Shown in pieces: positions 18,701 to 31,000 of a stretch of 64,000 bases of DNA (position 1 is the stretch's first letter; the number at the start of each line of letters is the position of its first letter). Source of the DNA: Streptomyces sp. RKAG293 (lineage in GTDB: Bacteria > Actinomycetota > Actinomycetes > Streptomycetales > Streptomycetaceae); contig NZ_JAJOZB010000001.1 in the NCBI RefSeq assembly GCF_023701745.1, forward strand, positions 310,001-374,000, in the 5' to 3' direction. The notes under the pieces were generated by a model. It saw only the letters and a list, made by a program, of their open reading frames with translations. It ran no database searches and was not told the origin of the DNA. Both the position numbers and the translations under genes were made by a program.

Positions 18701-21700
18701 TCGGGCGGCTCCTGGCCCGCGGTGCCTTCCACGACCAGGTACCGGGTGTGCGTACCGGCAAGGGCCTCCTGGAAGACCCGGAGGCCGGTCTCCGTACGCA
18801 TCGGCACCATCGACCAGCGCCGCGCGAACAGCCGCCGCGTGGCGTCGTCCACCGCCATACCGCCGTCGGCCCACAGCGGCCAGCCGATCGTGAGGGCGCG
18901 GCCCGGCCGGGCTCCGGAGCGCCTGAGCCGCTCGCGGGCACCGGCGAAGTCGAGCTGGAAGGCGTTCGCGTAGGCGTAGTCGGTCTGGCCCAGGTTGCCG
19001 GTCTCTCCGGAGAGCGAGGCGAAGACGGCGAAGAAGTCGAGCGGTTCCCCGCGGGTGGCGAGGTCGAGCAGGAGCGTGCCCGCCACCTTGGGACCGAGCA
19101 CCTGTTCCGCCTCCGCCACGGTCTTGCGGACGGCCCGGCTGTCGTGGCGCACTCCCGCGGCGTGCAGGACGCCGTTGAGCGCGCCGTACCGGGCGCGGAT
19201 GTCGTCGACCAGCCCGGTGACGTCGTCCGCGTCGCGCAGGTCGGTGGGGCGGTACCAGGCCGTGGAGCCGCCACGCCACAGCGCGGCCGTCCGCCGTTCG
19301 ATCTCCGCGTCCAGCGGTGAACGTCCCGCCAGCACCAGGTTGACGGGCTGCTGGTCCGCCAGGAACTCGGCGAACAACAGCCCGAGCGCGCCCGCTCCGC
19401 CGGTGACCAGATAGGTGCCGCCGGCCTGTACCCGAGCGCCGCCAGGGCGGTCAGGGTCGTCCCCCGGGCCATCGGGGTCGTCGGCGCGGTCCGTCAGCCG
19501 CCGGACGGCGCGCACGCCATCGCGGTACATCACCTCCGTGACGCTCTCGCCGACGCGGACGGTCTCGTCGGCGAGCAGGGCGCCGAGCGCGGCGGCGGAG
19601 CCGATGTCGCCGCTGTCGTCGTGCTCCACGCGCACGGCGCGGAAGGTGCTGTGCTCCAGCGCCAGGGATTTCAGCATGCCGCCGAGCGCCGAGAACTGCG
19701 GCTGCCGCTCTGCCGGACCGTGCAGCACGGCCACCCGCAGCGGAACCCTCCTGCCGCGCCCCAGCACCGCGGCCGCCGCCCAGAGCAGCGCGTACGGGCC
19801 TGCGGCGAGGTCGGCGGCGAGCGCCCCCGGCTCGGGCGGGCCATCCCCGTCCGGGGATGCGGGGCAGGCGAGCACGATTGCGTCGGGGAGCTGGTCGCGG
19901 GCGGCGAGCGCACCGGCCAGCCGCCGGAAGTGCTCCCTGTCCCCCGGCACCAGGGTGAACACGTCGGCGTCCCGCTCCTCGAACGTTTCGCCGGGGACCA
20001 CGTGGACGCAGCGCACGCCCCGTGCCGCGAACGCCTCGGCCGTCGCCCGGCGTACGGACGGCTCGGCCGACAGCAGGAGCACGGTGTCCGGCGGGTCCTC
20101 GGGCCCGCTCAACGGCGTCGGCTCGTGGACCGGGAGCAGATACCGGTGGGCGGCCACGGTCCGGTCCCCGCCCAGGGTGGGATCCGCCACGCCGGTGTCC
20201 AGCCAGTGCCGGGTGCGCTCGAAGGGGTAGGTGGGGAAGGAAACGCGCTGCGGAGGGTGTGCGGACCACATGTCGCGCCAGTCGATCCTGGTGCCTTCGG
20301 TCCACAGCGCCGCGAGGTCGGCGAGGGCCTGCTCCCTGCGCGTGTCCGTCGGCGCCTGCGTCCGCGCGTCCCGCAGCGGCGCGTCGGCGCGCTCGTCCGC
20401 CGCGCCGCTCGCCGAACGGCCCGCGCGCCCCGCCACCGTCGCGGACCCGCGCACCGGTCCGCCGTCGGCGAAAGCCCGCAGTTCCGCGGCGAGTCCTGCG
20501 GTGTCCCGGGCGACGACCGCCAGCCGCTCGGTGAACTCCCTGCGTCCGGTCTGGCTGGTCCAGGCGAGCGCGGCCAGCGCGTCGACCTCCCCCTGGGAGC
20601 CCGCGAGATGACGGGCCACCTGACGGGCGTGGTGTCGGAGTTGCTCCGGGGACCGGGCCGACAGCAGGAACAGGTGGGGTCCGGGGTGTACGGGTTCGGG
20701 CCGCGGCCGCGCCTGTGGTGGCACGTACTCCTCCACGACGAGATGGGCGTTGGCCCCGCCGGCGCCGAAGGAGCTGATGCCCGCGCGGCGCGGAGCGGCG
20801 CCTGCGGAGGGCGCCGGCCAGTCGGTGAGCCGGCGGACCGGGCGGAGCGGCCCGGATGCGAAGTCGATCCTGGGGTTGTCGACCTCCAGGTTGGCGCAGG
20901 GCGCCAGCTTGCCGTGCCGTAGCTGGAGCAGCACCTTCGTCAGGCCGGCGATGCCCGCCGCGCCCTCCAGGTGACCGATGTTGGCCTTGACGGACCCGAC
21001 GGCGCACGCGTGGTCCTCAGGGCCGGTGCCGAACGCCTGCGCGAGGGCAGTGATCTCGATCGGGTCGCCCAGCGAGGTGCCCGTGCCGTGGGCCTCGACG
21101 TACGAGACGGTGCGCGGCTCCACGCCGGCCCTCGCCAGCACGTCCTTGATCAGCGCCGTCTGGGCGTTGGGGTTGGGCACGGTGTAACCGCCGGTCTTGC
21201 CGCCCGCGTTCATCGAGCCGCCCTTGATGACGCCCCAGATCCGGTCGCCGTCGGCGACTGCCCGCTCCAGCGGTTTCAGGAGGACCGCGCCGACCCCCTC
21301 GCCCGGGACGATGCCGTCGGCGCGCGCGTCGAACACCTTGCAGGTACCGTCCGCGGACAGCATGTTGAGCGCGCTCAGCGACACATGGTGGGCGGGGTGC
21401 AGGACGAGGTTCACGCCGCCCGCGACGGCGGTCCGGCACTCACCGCGCCGGATGCTCTCACAGGCGAGGTGGACGGCGCTCAGCGAGGACGAACAGGCGC
21501 TGTCGATCGCGAGGCTGGGGCCCTGGAAGTCGAAGAAGTAGGAGACCCGGTTGGCGACGGACCAGTGCGCCGAGTGCGCCCCCGAGAGCTTTCCGCTCGG
21601 CCATCCGGTGGCGGCGAGCTGGCCGTAGGTTCCGTACATCAGGCCTACGAAGACACCGGTGCTCGTCTCGCGGGTGTGCTCCCCGAGGCACCCCGCCTCT

Positions 21701-22051
21701 TCCAGGAGGTTCCAGGTGGTCTCCAGGAACAGCCGCTCCTGCGGGTCGATGTGCGCGGCGTCGCGGGCGAGGATGCCGAAGAAGGCGGGGTCGAAGCGGT
21801 CGACGCCGTCGAGGAACGCTCCCCACCGGCTGTAGCTGCGCTGCGGCCTGCCGCGCTCGGCATCGAAGGTCGGACGCCAGTCCCAGCGGTCGGCGGGCAC
21901 CTCGGTGACGCTGACCGTGCCGGATTCGAGGTTGCGCCAGAAGCTGTCCAGGTCGGGGGCCCCGGGGTAGCGGCCGCTGACCCCGATGACGGCGATGTCG
22001 CCGGGACGGCTCGCGGCGACGGGTGCGGGGGTGGATGCGGGTTCGGGTGCG
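12709..22051 (-). CDS. Giant lnmJ-like trans-AT PKS, C-terminal part: KS-KR-ACP / KS-ACP-ACP-DUF-SH-TE
   Basis: Second reading-frame segment of one gene spanning 12709-33818, split only by a one-base slip at 22051-22054. Numbering by the restored 7036-aa protein: KS ~3940-4365 (IDSACSSSL, EAHGTGTS, NIGH); KR ~4555-5030 (LVTGGAGALG, TDYAYANAF); ACP ~5116 (LGFDSIS); KS ~5210-5630 (DTACSSSL, ETHGTGTR, NIGH); tandem carriers ~5762 (LGLDSIF) and ~5863 (NGLSSFD); DUF2156-like domain ~5976-6270; SH domain ~6316-6720; TE ~6760-7033 (VVGTSFGG, GGLDAVVP, HAGHFP). The SH domain matches tyrosine phenol-lyase/tryptophanase: LVLDATRLLDNA and the PLP lysine in FSLSKDFGVDAGG. The ACP-ACP-DUF-SH-TE ending is diagnostic of leinamycin-type synthases, where SH cleaves a cysteine adduct. 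No AT domain is present. Confidence 0.93.
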
Positions 22052-22093
22052 GGGTGGATGCGGGTTCGGGTGCGGGGGTGGATGCGGGTTCGG
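22023..22093. repeat. Three tandem 24-nt repeats in a PKS linker; middle copy lacks one base
   Basis: Units at 22023-22046, 22047-22069 and 22070-22093 encode a Pro/Ala/Glu linker (about PAPEPAST each) before a KS domain. Units 1 and 3 have a run of five G; the middle unit has four (22051-22054) and is 23 nt long. This single missing base shifts the frame. Confidence 0.9.
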
Positions 22094-25000
22094 CGGGCAC
22101 GGCGGCGACGGGCCGGGGCTCGGTCGGGAGTCCGGGCTCGGGCCGCATCAGTTCGGCGAGTTCATCCTGACGTTCCGTCATGAAGTAGTCGGTCAGCTGG
22201 GCCAGCGTCAGGCGTTCGAAGAGGAGCGTGGCCGGAAGGTCACCGAGATCCTGTTCGAAGCGGCTGATGATGGTGAGGCTGACGAGGGAGTCGACACCGT
22301 AGTTCTCGAAGGTGACCCGGTCGTCGATGTCCTCCTCCCCGAACTTGAGTACCTCGGCGAAGACCCGGCGCACATAGCTGCGCACCTGAGCCCTGTCGGG
22401 CGCCTCGCGCCCACCTGCCGACCGCGGCGCGGGGGCCGCGGCCGTTGCCCGTTCCGGTGCGGGCGCCGGTGCCGCTTCGGCGACGAACAGGCACTGCTCG
22501 AGTTCCGGCTCCGGTGTCCCCGGGATGCCGAGGGTGCGCACCGGGCCGAATCCGCCGGCCGCCAGGGCGCTGCCCCACCCGGCCGGGTCCAGCAGCGGTG
22601 CGTCGCGCAGCCTCAGGTCCGCGTCCTGGTAGGCCCACCAGCCGGGTGTCAGACCGAAGGTGAGGGTCAGGAAGTCGGAGGCGCGGGTGACCTCGTTGAC
22701 CAGCGCCGCCCCGCCGGGCCTGAGCAGGCCGCGGACGTGCCGCAGGGTCCGGCCGATGTCCGTGGTCGCGTGCAGGACGTTGGTGGCCAGGACCAGGTCG
22801 TACCCGTTCTCCCCGAAGCCCTGCGCGGTCGGCGGCCGCTCGATGTCGAGAGGACGAAAGGTGACGAAGGGGAAGCGGGCGCCGAACTCCCGTTCGCCGT
22901 GCCGCAGGAACGCGGTGGAGATGTCGGTGTAGCAGAACTCGACCTTCCGCCCGCAGGCGGCAAGCGCCTCAAGGACGAACGTCGTACCCGCGCCCGTCCC
23001 GGCGCCGACCTCCAGGACGCGGACCGCCGGGGCTCCCGCGAGGGCGAACCGTTCCACCGCTTCGACGACCTGTCCCGCGAGCAGCCGGTGGTAGTGGTCG
23101 GAGACCGGCTGACCCCGGTAGACCTGTTCGACGGAAGCCACGGAGCCCTTGGGGAAGAGCACCTCCGTCGGATTGCGCGAGCCGTCCAGGACGTACGGCA
23201 GGGCCTCCACGCACCGCCGCAGGAGCTCCACGTGGGGGCGCATGGCGGGGTGGTCCGCCACCAGCTGGGCCGTGGCCCCGTCCGGGGTGTCACCGGCGGG
23301 GGTTTCGGCCGCCAGCCCGACGTTCTCGCCGTCCATCCGCAGCATCCCGGCCCGCCTGAGCATCTCCAGGAGGGCCTGGAAGAGGCGTTCGTTCGCGGGG
23401 ACACAGCCCAGCCGGCCCCTCAGCTCGTCGACGGTGGTCGTCGTCCCGGGTCCGGGGAGGACCTCCCGTCGGACGAGTGCGTGCCGGAGCAGGACCGGGG
23501 CGAGCCGCTCCAGCGCCGCGAACCCTTCCCTGGCCGAGGCGAGGCCGGGCCCCGGAGTGGGCCGGGTGGCCGTGGTGGCCGTGGTGGCGGTGGTGGCGGG
23601 GGGACCGTCGGTCGCACCGCCGACCACGCCGAGGCGGGCCAGCCCTTCGGGGGTCCCCTTCGCGACGACGGCCTGCGGGACGTCGCCGCCGAGCAGGAAG
23701 CCGAGCGCCGTCATCGCCTCCGCCGGTTCGAGGGACGCGATACCGAACGCACCGAGCCGCTCGGTGTACCGCGAGTCGGCCACGGCGCCCACGCTCCCCC
23801 AGAACCCCCAGTTGACGACGGACACGGGGAAGGGCAGCCGCCGGCGCAGCGAGGCCGCGCATGCGTCCTCGTAGGTGCTGGCCGCCGCGTAGTTGGCCTG
23901 TCCGGCGGCGTCGGTGAAGGAGATCGCGGAGGAGAAGAAGGTGAGGAAGCGCGGGGGTTGGTCCTCCAGCGCCTCGGCGAGGGTGACGACGCCCGTGGTC
24001 TTGGGGCCGAGCACGTCGAGGAAGGTGGCCTCGTCCATGCTCGCCAGGGTGCGGTCACGCAGGACGAGCGCGCTGTGGAAGGCGCCGTCGATGCGGCCGA
24101 AACGCTCGCGTGCCGCACCGACCACGCGGCGCGTCGCGGCGGCGTCCGTGATGTCGCCGCGCAGGTAGACGCCCTGCCCGCCGAGCGCTTCGATCTCGTC
24201 GAGCTGCGCCTGGATCGCGGCGTCGAGTGGCCGCCGGCCGACGAGGGCCAGCCTCGCCCGGAAACCGCTCGCCAGATGGCGCGCGAGGACCGTCCCGATC
24301 CCGCCGGTGCCGCCGACGAGGAGGTACACGCCGTTGTCCTGGAAGGCCTGGGAGGGTGCGGTTCCGGCGGACGAACCGGTACGGAGGGCCTCGGCCAGCG
24401 GCTCCAGTACGCGGACCGCACGACGGTCCCCGCGCAGCACGACGAGCCGTTCGGCGCAGGGCTCCCGGAGCAGCCGTCCGGCCGTCACCCGCGGCTCGGT
24501 CGCGACCGGCCCGACGTCCACGCAGCCGACCCGCCACCGGGGGTACTCGGCCGCCGCGCTCCGCGCGAGGCCCAGCAGGCCTGCGTCGTGCGGCCGGACC
24601 TCGCCACCGTCGCCGATGGGCACCGCGCCGTTGAGCACCACCTTCAGCGTGAGGTCACGGCTTCCGCCACCCTGGGCGATCAGGGCCTTGCACAGCCGGA
24701 ACAGCCCGACGGGAGACGGTTCGGGTCCGGCGTCCCCGCCGCACCAGTACACGACGTCCGGCAGCCCGCCATCGTCCAGGGCCGCGCCCGGCGGGCGGAC
24801 TTCGGCCGTGTCGCCCGCCGACCCGTGGGCTGTGGCCAGCGCGTCGGCCAGTGGCAGGGCCCCGTCCGCGCCGAACACCAGCACCCGCGCTCCGCCGCCC
24901 GCCCCGGCGCCCTGGACGGGCAGCGGAGCAGCGTCGCGTAGCGCGGGGACGAAGAGGAGATCGCTTACGGGGAGGGTGCGCGACAGGGTGGTGGACAGCC

Positions 25001-28000
25001 GGCGCAAGGCCACGCCGGTGAAGCGCAGGGCGATCCGGCCCTCGGCGTCCGTCACCCGCACCGTGAAACCTCGCTGCCCGTCCCTGGCCGCCAGCACGTA
25101 CGCGGGTGTACCGACCGGTCCGAAGACCTCCAGCGACTCCAGCGCGAACGGGACGAAGGGACCTTCGCCGTCCGAGGGCGTGAACGCGGCGATCGTCTGG
25201 AGCGCGCCGTCGAGCAGGGCCGGGTTCAACGGACGGCCGGCGGGGGCGAGCAGCGTTCCCAGCGCTTCGTCCCCGGTCCCGGCCCCGGTCCCGTCGTCGC
25301 CCTCACCGACGGACACCTCGCCGAGCACCCGGAACGCCGGGCCGTAGCTGATCCCGGCGGCCTCGAACGCCGTGTAGAGCCGGTCGGCGGTCAGCAGGCG
25401 GGGGCACCGCTCCCGTACGGCCCGGATGTCCAGCGGCTCGGGCGGCTCCTCGGGTGGCATCGCCGCCACGCGCCCCTGGACGCAGGGCACCGCCGGGTCG
25501 GCGCCGTCGGTGACTTCGAAGCGCAGGCCGCCCGCCGGGTGGACGGACGTCGTGCAGACGAGTCCGCGGGGCCCGGTGACCTCCAGGGGCCGTAGCCACC
25601 GCACGGCGGAGACGCGGACCGGACCCGTGATGCCGTGCGCGGCGGCGGCCTCCGCCGCCAGTTCAAGGCTCGCGACACCCGGCAGTACGGGCCGCCCTCC
25701 CACCTGGTGGTCGGCGACCATCCAGTCCGAGGGGTCCACAGTGCGGCGCACCGTGCCGGCGGCCGGTGCCTCGGGCACGGCCCAGCAGCGGCGGCGTTCG
25801 AAGGAGTACGTCGGCAGCGGCACGCGCCGCGCGGCGGTGCCCGCGTGCAGCGCCGCCCACCCGATGTCGTCGCCCCGTACGTAGGCCGCCGCCAGCCGCA
25901 GGAGCTCGCCGGGCCCGGCGGGGTCCGCGCCGTGGTCGCCGGTCACGGCTGCGGAGCGCAGCGCGCGTACCAGTTCCGCGCGGTCACGGACGACGAAGGC
26001 GGCGCGGACCGGGAAGTGGGTACGCCCGGTGGCGAGGGTGAAGGCCAGATCCGCCAGGGTGGCCGCGCGCGGGACCGCGGAGCGCTCGCCGAGCGCGTCG
26101 GCGAGCTGGTCCAGCCCACGGCTGAGCGCGCCCCGGGTGCGTGCGGACACCGGGATCAGGTGCCAGCCCTCCGCTGTGTCCTCGGCCGTGTCATCGGTGG
26201 GGGATGTGCCCGGGGCCTCGGCGACCACGAGGTGGGCGTTGGTGCCGCTGAAGCCGAAGCTGCTGAGCCCGGCCATCCGGAGCCCTGAGGGACCCGGCCG
26301 CCAGTCGGTGAGCTCGGTCACGACCCGCAGCGGGCCGTGCTCGAAGTCGATCTCCGGATTGGCCGTCGTGAACGCGACGGACGGCGGCAACTGGCCGTGC
26401 CGCAGCGCCAGCAGCACCTTGATCAGGCCCGCGACACCCGCGGCCATGGTGGTGTGGCCGATGTTGCCCTTGACCGATCCGAGCCCGCAGAACCCGGTGC
26501 GCGACCCTCCGTCGCCGAACACCTGGTGCAGCGCCTTGACTTCGATGGGGTCGCCCAGCGGTGTGCCGGTGCCGTGGGCCTCCACGAAGCCGATGTCCTC
26601 GGGGGTCACACCGGCCGCGCTGTGGACACGACGGATCAGGTCGGCCTGGGAGCCCGCGCTGGGCGCCGTGATGCCGTTCGTCCGTCCGTCGCCGTTGACG
26701 CCGGAAGCGCGGATGACGCCGTGGATGTGGTCGCCGTCGGCGACCGCCCGCTCCAGCGGTTTCAGGACGACCACACCCACGCCCTCGCCCAGGACGATCC
26801 CGTCCGCGGCGGCGTCGAAGGGGGCGCTGGTACCGGTCGGAGAGAGCATTCCGGCGTTGCTCGACCTGATGTGCAGGCGCGGGGTGAGCATCACGGCGAC
26901 GCCACCGGCGAGTGCCGTCTCGCACTCACCGCGCCGGATGCTCTCGCAGGCCAGGTGAACGGCGGTGAGGGAGGACGAGCAGGCGGTGTCCACGGCCATC
27001 GTCGGTCCCCGCAGGTCGAGGAGGTACGCGATCCTGGCGGCGAGGATCGAGGGCGACGTGCCCAGGAAGGCGTGGGTGGTGTCGGCCCGGCCCGCCTCGG
27101 CGAGGACCGTGTCGTAGTCCCCGGTCCCGCAGCCGACGAAGACACCGCAGCGCGGGAGGGGTTCCTGACCGGCCGCGTGGCCCGCGTCCTCCAGGCCCTT
27201 CCACGCCTCCTGAAGGAACAGGCGCTGCTGCGGGTCCATCGCCTCGGCTTCGAGGGGTGACAGCTTGAAGAAGGCCGGATCGAATTCGTCGACGCCGGTC
27301 AGCAGCGCCGCCCACCGGCTGTCGGACTTGTCCGCCACGGACCGGTCGGGGTCGTACCAGCGCTCGGCGTCCCAGCGGTCGGCGGGGATCTCGGCGATGT
27401 CGCAGCGTCCGGCGGCCAGGTTCCGCCAGAAGGCGTCCAGGTCAGGGGCGCCGGGGAAGCGGCCTGACATGCCGATCACCGCGATGTCCCCGGTGCGTGG
27501 AGCGCCGCTGCCCGGCGGGTCCGCGGGCGGCGCGCCGGCCGACGGCTCCGTCACAGGTGCCTGGACCGGCCGGAGCGTCACCATGCCGGGAGGCGCCGGG
27601 GGCACGGGCACGGCCGGGGGCGGAGCGGGGAGCGTCACGGTCGCAGGTTCCGGAAGGTGGGCGGGTTCAGGGACCGGGGCGGGTTCGGCGAGGCGGGCGG
27701 GTTCGGGGACCGGGGCTGGAGCGGGGACCGGGGCTGGAGCGGGCGTCGGCGGTTGCTGGCGCACCGCTTCCTGGTGCAGCGCACGCGACTGGCGTGACGC
27801 CGTCAACAGCGCCGCCGTGAGTGAGGGCACCGTCGGGTGGTCGTAGACGGCGACCGCGTCGAGCCCGGTGCCGAAGCGCTGGTTGAGGTCACGTACGACC
27901 TCCACGGCTCCGATGGAGTCGAGGCCCATCTCGGAGAAGGTGAGCTCCCGGTCGATCTCGGCAGGCTGGAGGTAGAGCACCTGGGTGAGGGCGGTGACGA

Positions 28001-31000
28001 TGGCCTCGTTGACCTCTGCGGCCGTCGTTTCCGGTTCCCGCTCCGGTTCCGGGACCTGCTCCGGCACCGGCGGAGCGGCAAGGGCAGGCGTGGGCTCCGG
28101 TGCCGGCTCCGGGGCCGGCTCAGGCTCCGGCGGGCTCACCGGGGCGGAGACGACGCGCGGCGCCGGGCTGCGGAACGCCTCGACGCGGGCGAAGTGGCCG
28201 CGCACCAGATCCCCGGCCTCGTCGCCCAACACCTCCTCGTGCATGCGGACTTCACTCGCAACGACCTCGCCGAGCCGGGCGAGCACGCGCCCCGCGAGCT
28301 CCTTCTTGAGACGGCGGACCGCCGTCTCGGGCTTGTCCGCCAGCGCTCTGGCACGGTCCAGCGCCGACGGAAGCACCTCCTGACGCGGCAGTACGGTGAC
28401 CATCGCCCCGTGGTCGCGCAGGTCACCGCCGCTCATCGGGGCGCCCGTCAGCATCATCTCGGCGGCGAGCGCGGCACCGAACCTGCGTTCCAGGATGTAG
28501 GTGGCACCCATGCCGGGAGTGAATCCGTAGTTCACGAAGTTGGCGCTGTAGACGCCCTCCTCGGCCATGACGACGAGGTCCGCGTACAGCCCGAAGGCCA
28601 GTCCGCCGCCCGACGCATGGCCCTGGATCGCGGCGACGACAGGCCGTTCGCAACGCAACAGCCCTTCGTAGAGGAACGCCTGGTCGGTAAAGCTGCCCCG
28701 GCCGCCGGCCAGTCCTTCGAGCGCCTCGGGCGTGGCTCCCATGCTGAACACGCCCTCCACGCCGGTCACGACCACGGCACGGATGTCGGGGCGCCGGTCG
28801 ATCGTCGCGAATGCCTCCCGCAGCTGACGCAGCAGCCGGTCGGTGAACATGGGCGCAACCAGGCGCACCAGGGCCACACCGTGCTCCAGCTCGCTCAGTT
28901 CCACTCCGTCGTCCCGCATGTCGCCGCTGTCCCCTCCGTCGCTCACGAGCCAGTCGGTGCCGACTTCCGCCACATGCGGCTGCGGCTGCGCCTCGGTGGC
29001 GCCCGACGCCTGCCAGCCGCCCGGCCAGCACCGCTCCTCGCGGAACGGATAACCCGGCAGCACCATCCGCCGCGGTCCGGCCTGCCCTGCCCGCGCGCCG
29101 AGGCGCGACCAGTCGGTCCCCGCCCCCGCGACCCAGAGTTCGGCCAGCTTCTCCAACTCCTCACGGCAGGCCGGACCCTCGTGGCCCGCCTCCGGTTCCA
29201 CGCCCATGACCGTGCCCGTGCCCGTGCCCGTGGTGGACGCCGTACCCCGGAACTCACCGGGCCCGGCGTTCTCTCCGGACGCGAGGCGTTCCAGGGCGAC
29301 CCGCAGGTCGGCCAGATCGCCGGTCACCACGGCGAAGCGGGTGCGCATCGCCGCCCGGCCGGCCCTCAGGGTGTGCGCCAGATCGTCGATACGGGGCAGG
29401 TACTGCTCCGAGCCGGATGCAACGGCCGCCGCCGCGCACGCGTCGGCGAGTCCTGCCACGGTGGACCCGGGGGCGAGGGAGGCGTGGAAGCGGTCCGCCG
29501 GTCCCCCGTCGACCACACCGGCCGCCGCGACAGCAACGGCCAGCAGTCCCGCCGGATCGAGACCCAGGTCCTCCAACGTCTCGCCGCCGTCGAGGGCACC
29601 GGCGTCCACGCCGACCCGCTCGGCGACCAGCGACCGCACGCGGGAGCGCACCTGGTCGGCGTGCCGCTCGGCATGGCCCGCGTCCTGTCGTACGGGCGTC
29701 AGGAAGGCCAGCAGTTCCCGCCCCCGGGCGCGCAGCGCTTCCTCGTCGCGTGCCGACAGGACGAACAGCTCGGGTCCGGTGGCGGGCGGCCTCGGGGTGA
29801 CGGCGTCGGGTGCCTCCTCCAGCACCAGGTGGGCGTTGGAGCCGCCCGCACCGAACGCGCTGAGCCCCGCCCTGCGCGGCCCGGACGCGGGGCGCGGCCA
29901 GGGTGACACCTGGCGCTGAACGCTCATGGACCCGTCGCCGAAGTCCAGTTGGGGGTTGAGATCGCCGGCGTGCAGGGAGGGGGCGAGGGACTGGTGGCGG
30001 AACTGGAGCAGAACCTTGGTCAGGCCCGCGACGCCCGCCGCGGCCTCCAGATGGCCGATGTTGGTCTTGACCGAGCCGAAGGTGCGGTGGGCCGGTGACG
30101 GTTCGAGGGCGGCGAACGCCCGCCGCAGCCCCTCCAGTTCGATGGGGTCGCCGAGCGAGGTCCCGGTGCCGTGCGCCTCGACGTAGCCGATGGTCGCGGT
30201 GTCCACCCCGGCGTCCTCGATCGCGGCGCGGACCAGAGTCGCCTGGGCGGCGGGGCTGGGAACGGTGAATCCGCTGGTGCGACCGCTGTGGTTGAGCCGG
30301 CTCGCCTTGATGACGCCGTGGATGTGGTCGCCGTCCGCCAGCGCCCGGTCCAGCGGCTTGAGCAGGACGGCCCCGACGCCTTCGCCCGGCACGTAGCCGG
30401 TGCCCCCGGCGCCGAAGGCCCGGCACCGGCCGTCGCGGGAGAGCCACTGGCCCTGCGCGAGCTGGAGGAATTTCTGCGGGTGCAGGATGGCGTTGACACC
30501 ACCGGCGAGCGCCATGGTGCTCTCACCCCTGCGGATGCTCTCGACCGCGAGGTGCACTGCGGTCAGCGAGGACGAACAGGCGGTGTCGACGGCCATGCTG
30601 GGGCCGGACAGGTCGAAGGTGTACGAGACGCGGTTCGCGACCGAGGAGTGCATCGCGACGGGCGCGACCCCGTCCCCGGCGTCCCGCACGAACTGGAAGT
30701 CGTTCCACATCACCCCTACGAAGACGCCGACCTGCTCGGCCGCGAGCGAGGAGGGCGGGTAGCCGGCGTCTTCCAGGGACTGCCAGGCGATGGTCAGGAA
30801 GAGCCGCTCCTGGGGGTCCATCCGCTCGGCCTCACGGCGTGAGATGCCGAAGAAGAGCGGGTCGAAGCGGTCCACGCCATCGAGGAACCCACCCCAGCGG
30901 CCGTACGTCCTGCCGGGCTTTCCGACTTCCGGGTCGAAGATCGCCTCGTGGTCCCACCGGTCGGGCGGCACCTCCGTGACGGAGTCCCGGCCGGCCGCGA

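Noticed and set aside
12796-19320. A 2174-codon open frame on the + strand, plus several other 300-900-codon frames antisense to the PKS genes
   Set aside because: They lie opposite recognised KS, KR, ACP, SH and TE domains. Their translations are Arg/Gly/Val-rich without motifs, and such frames are expected at this GC content.
22023-22093. CRISPR or mobile-element repeats
   Set aside because: The repeats are contiguous 24-nt coding units for a Pro/Ala/Glu linker with no spacers. No cas genes, transposase or integrase were seen anywhere in the window.
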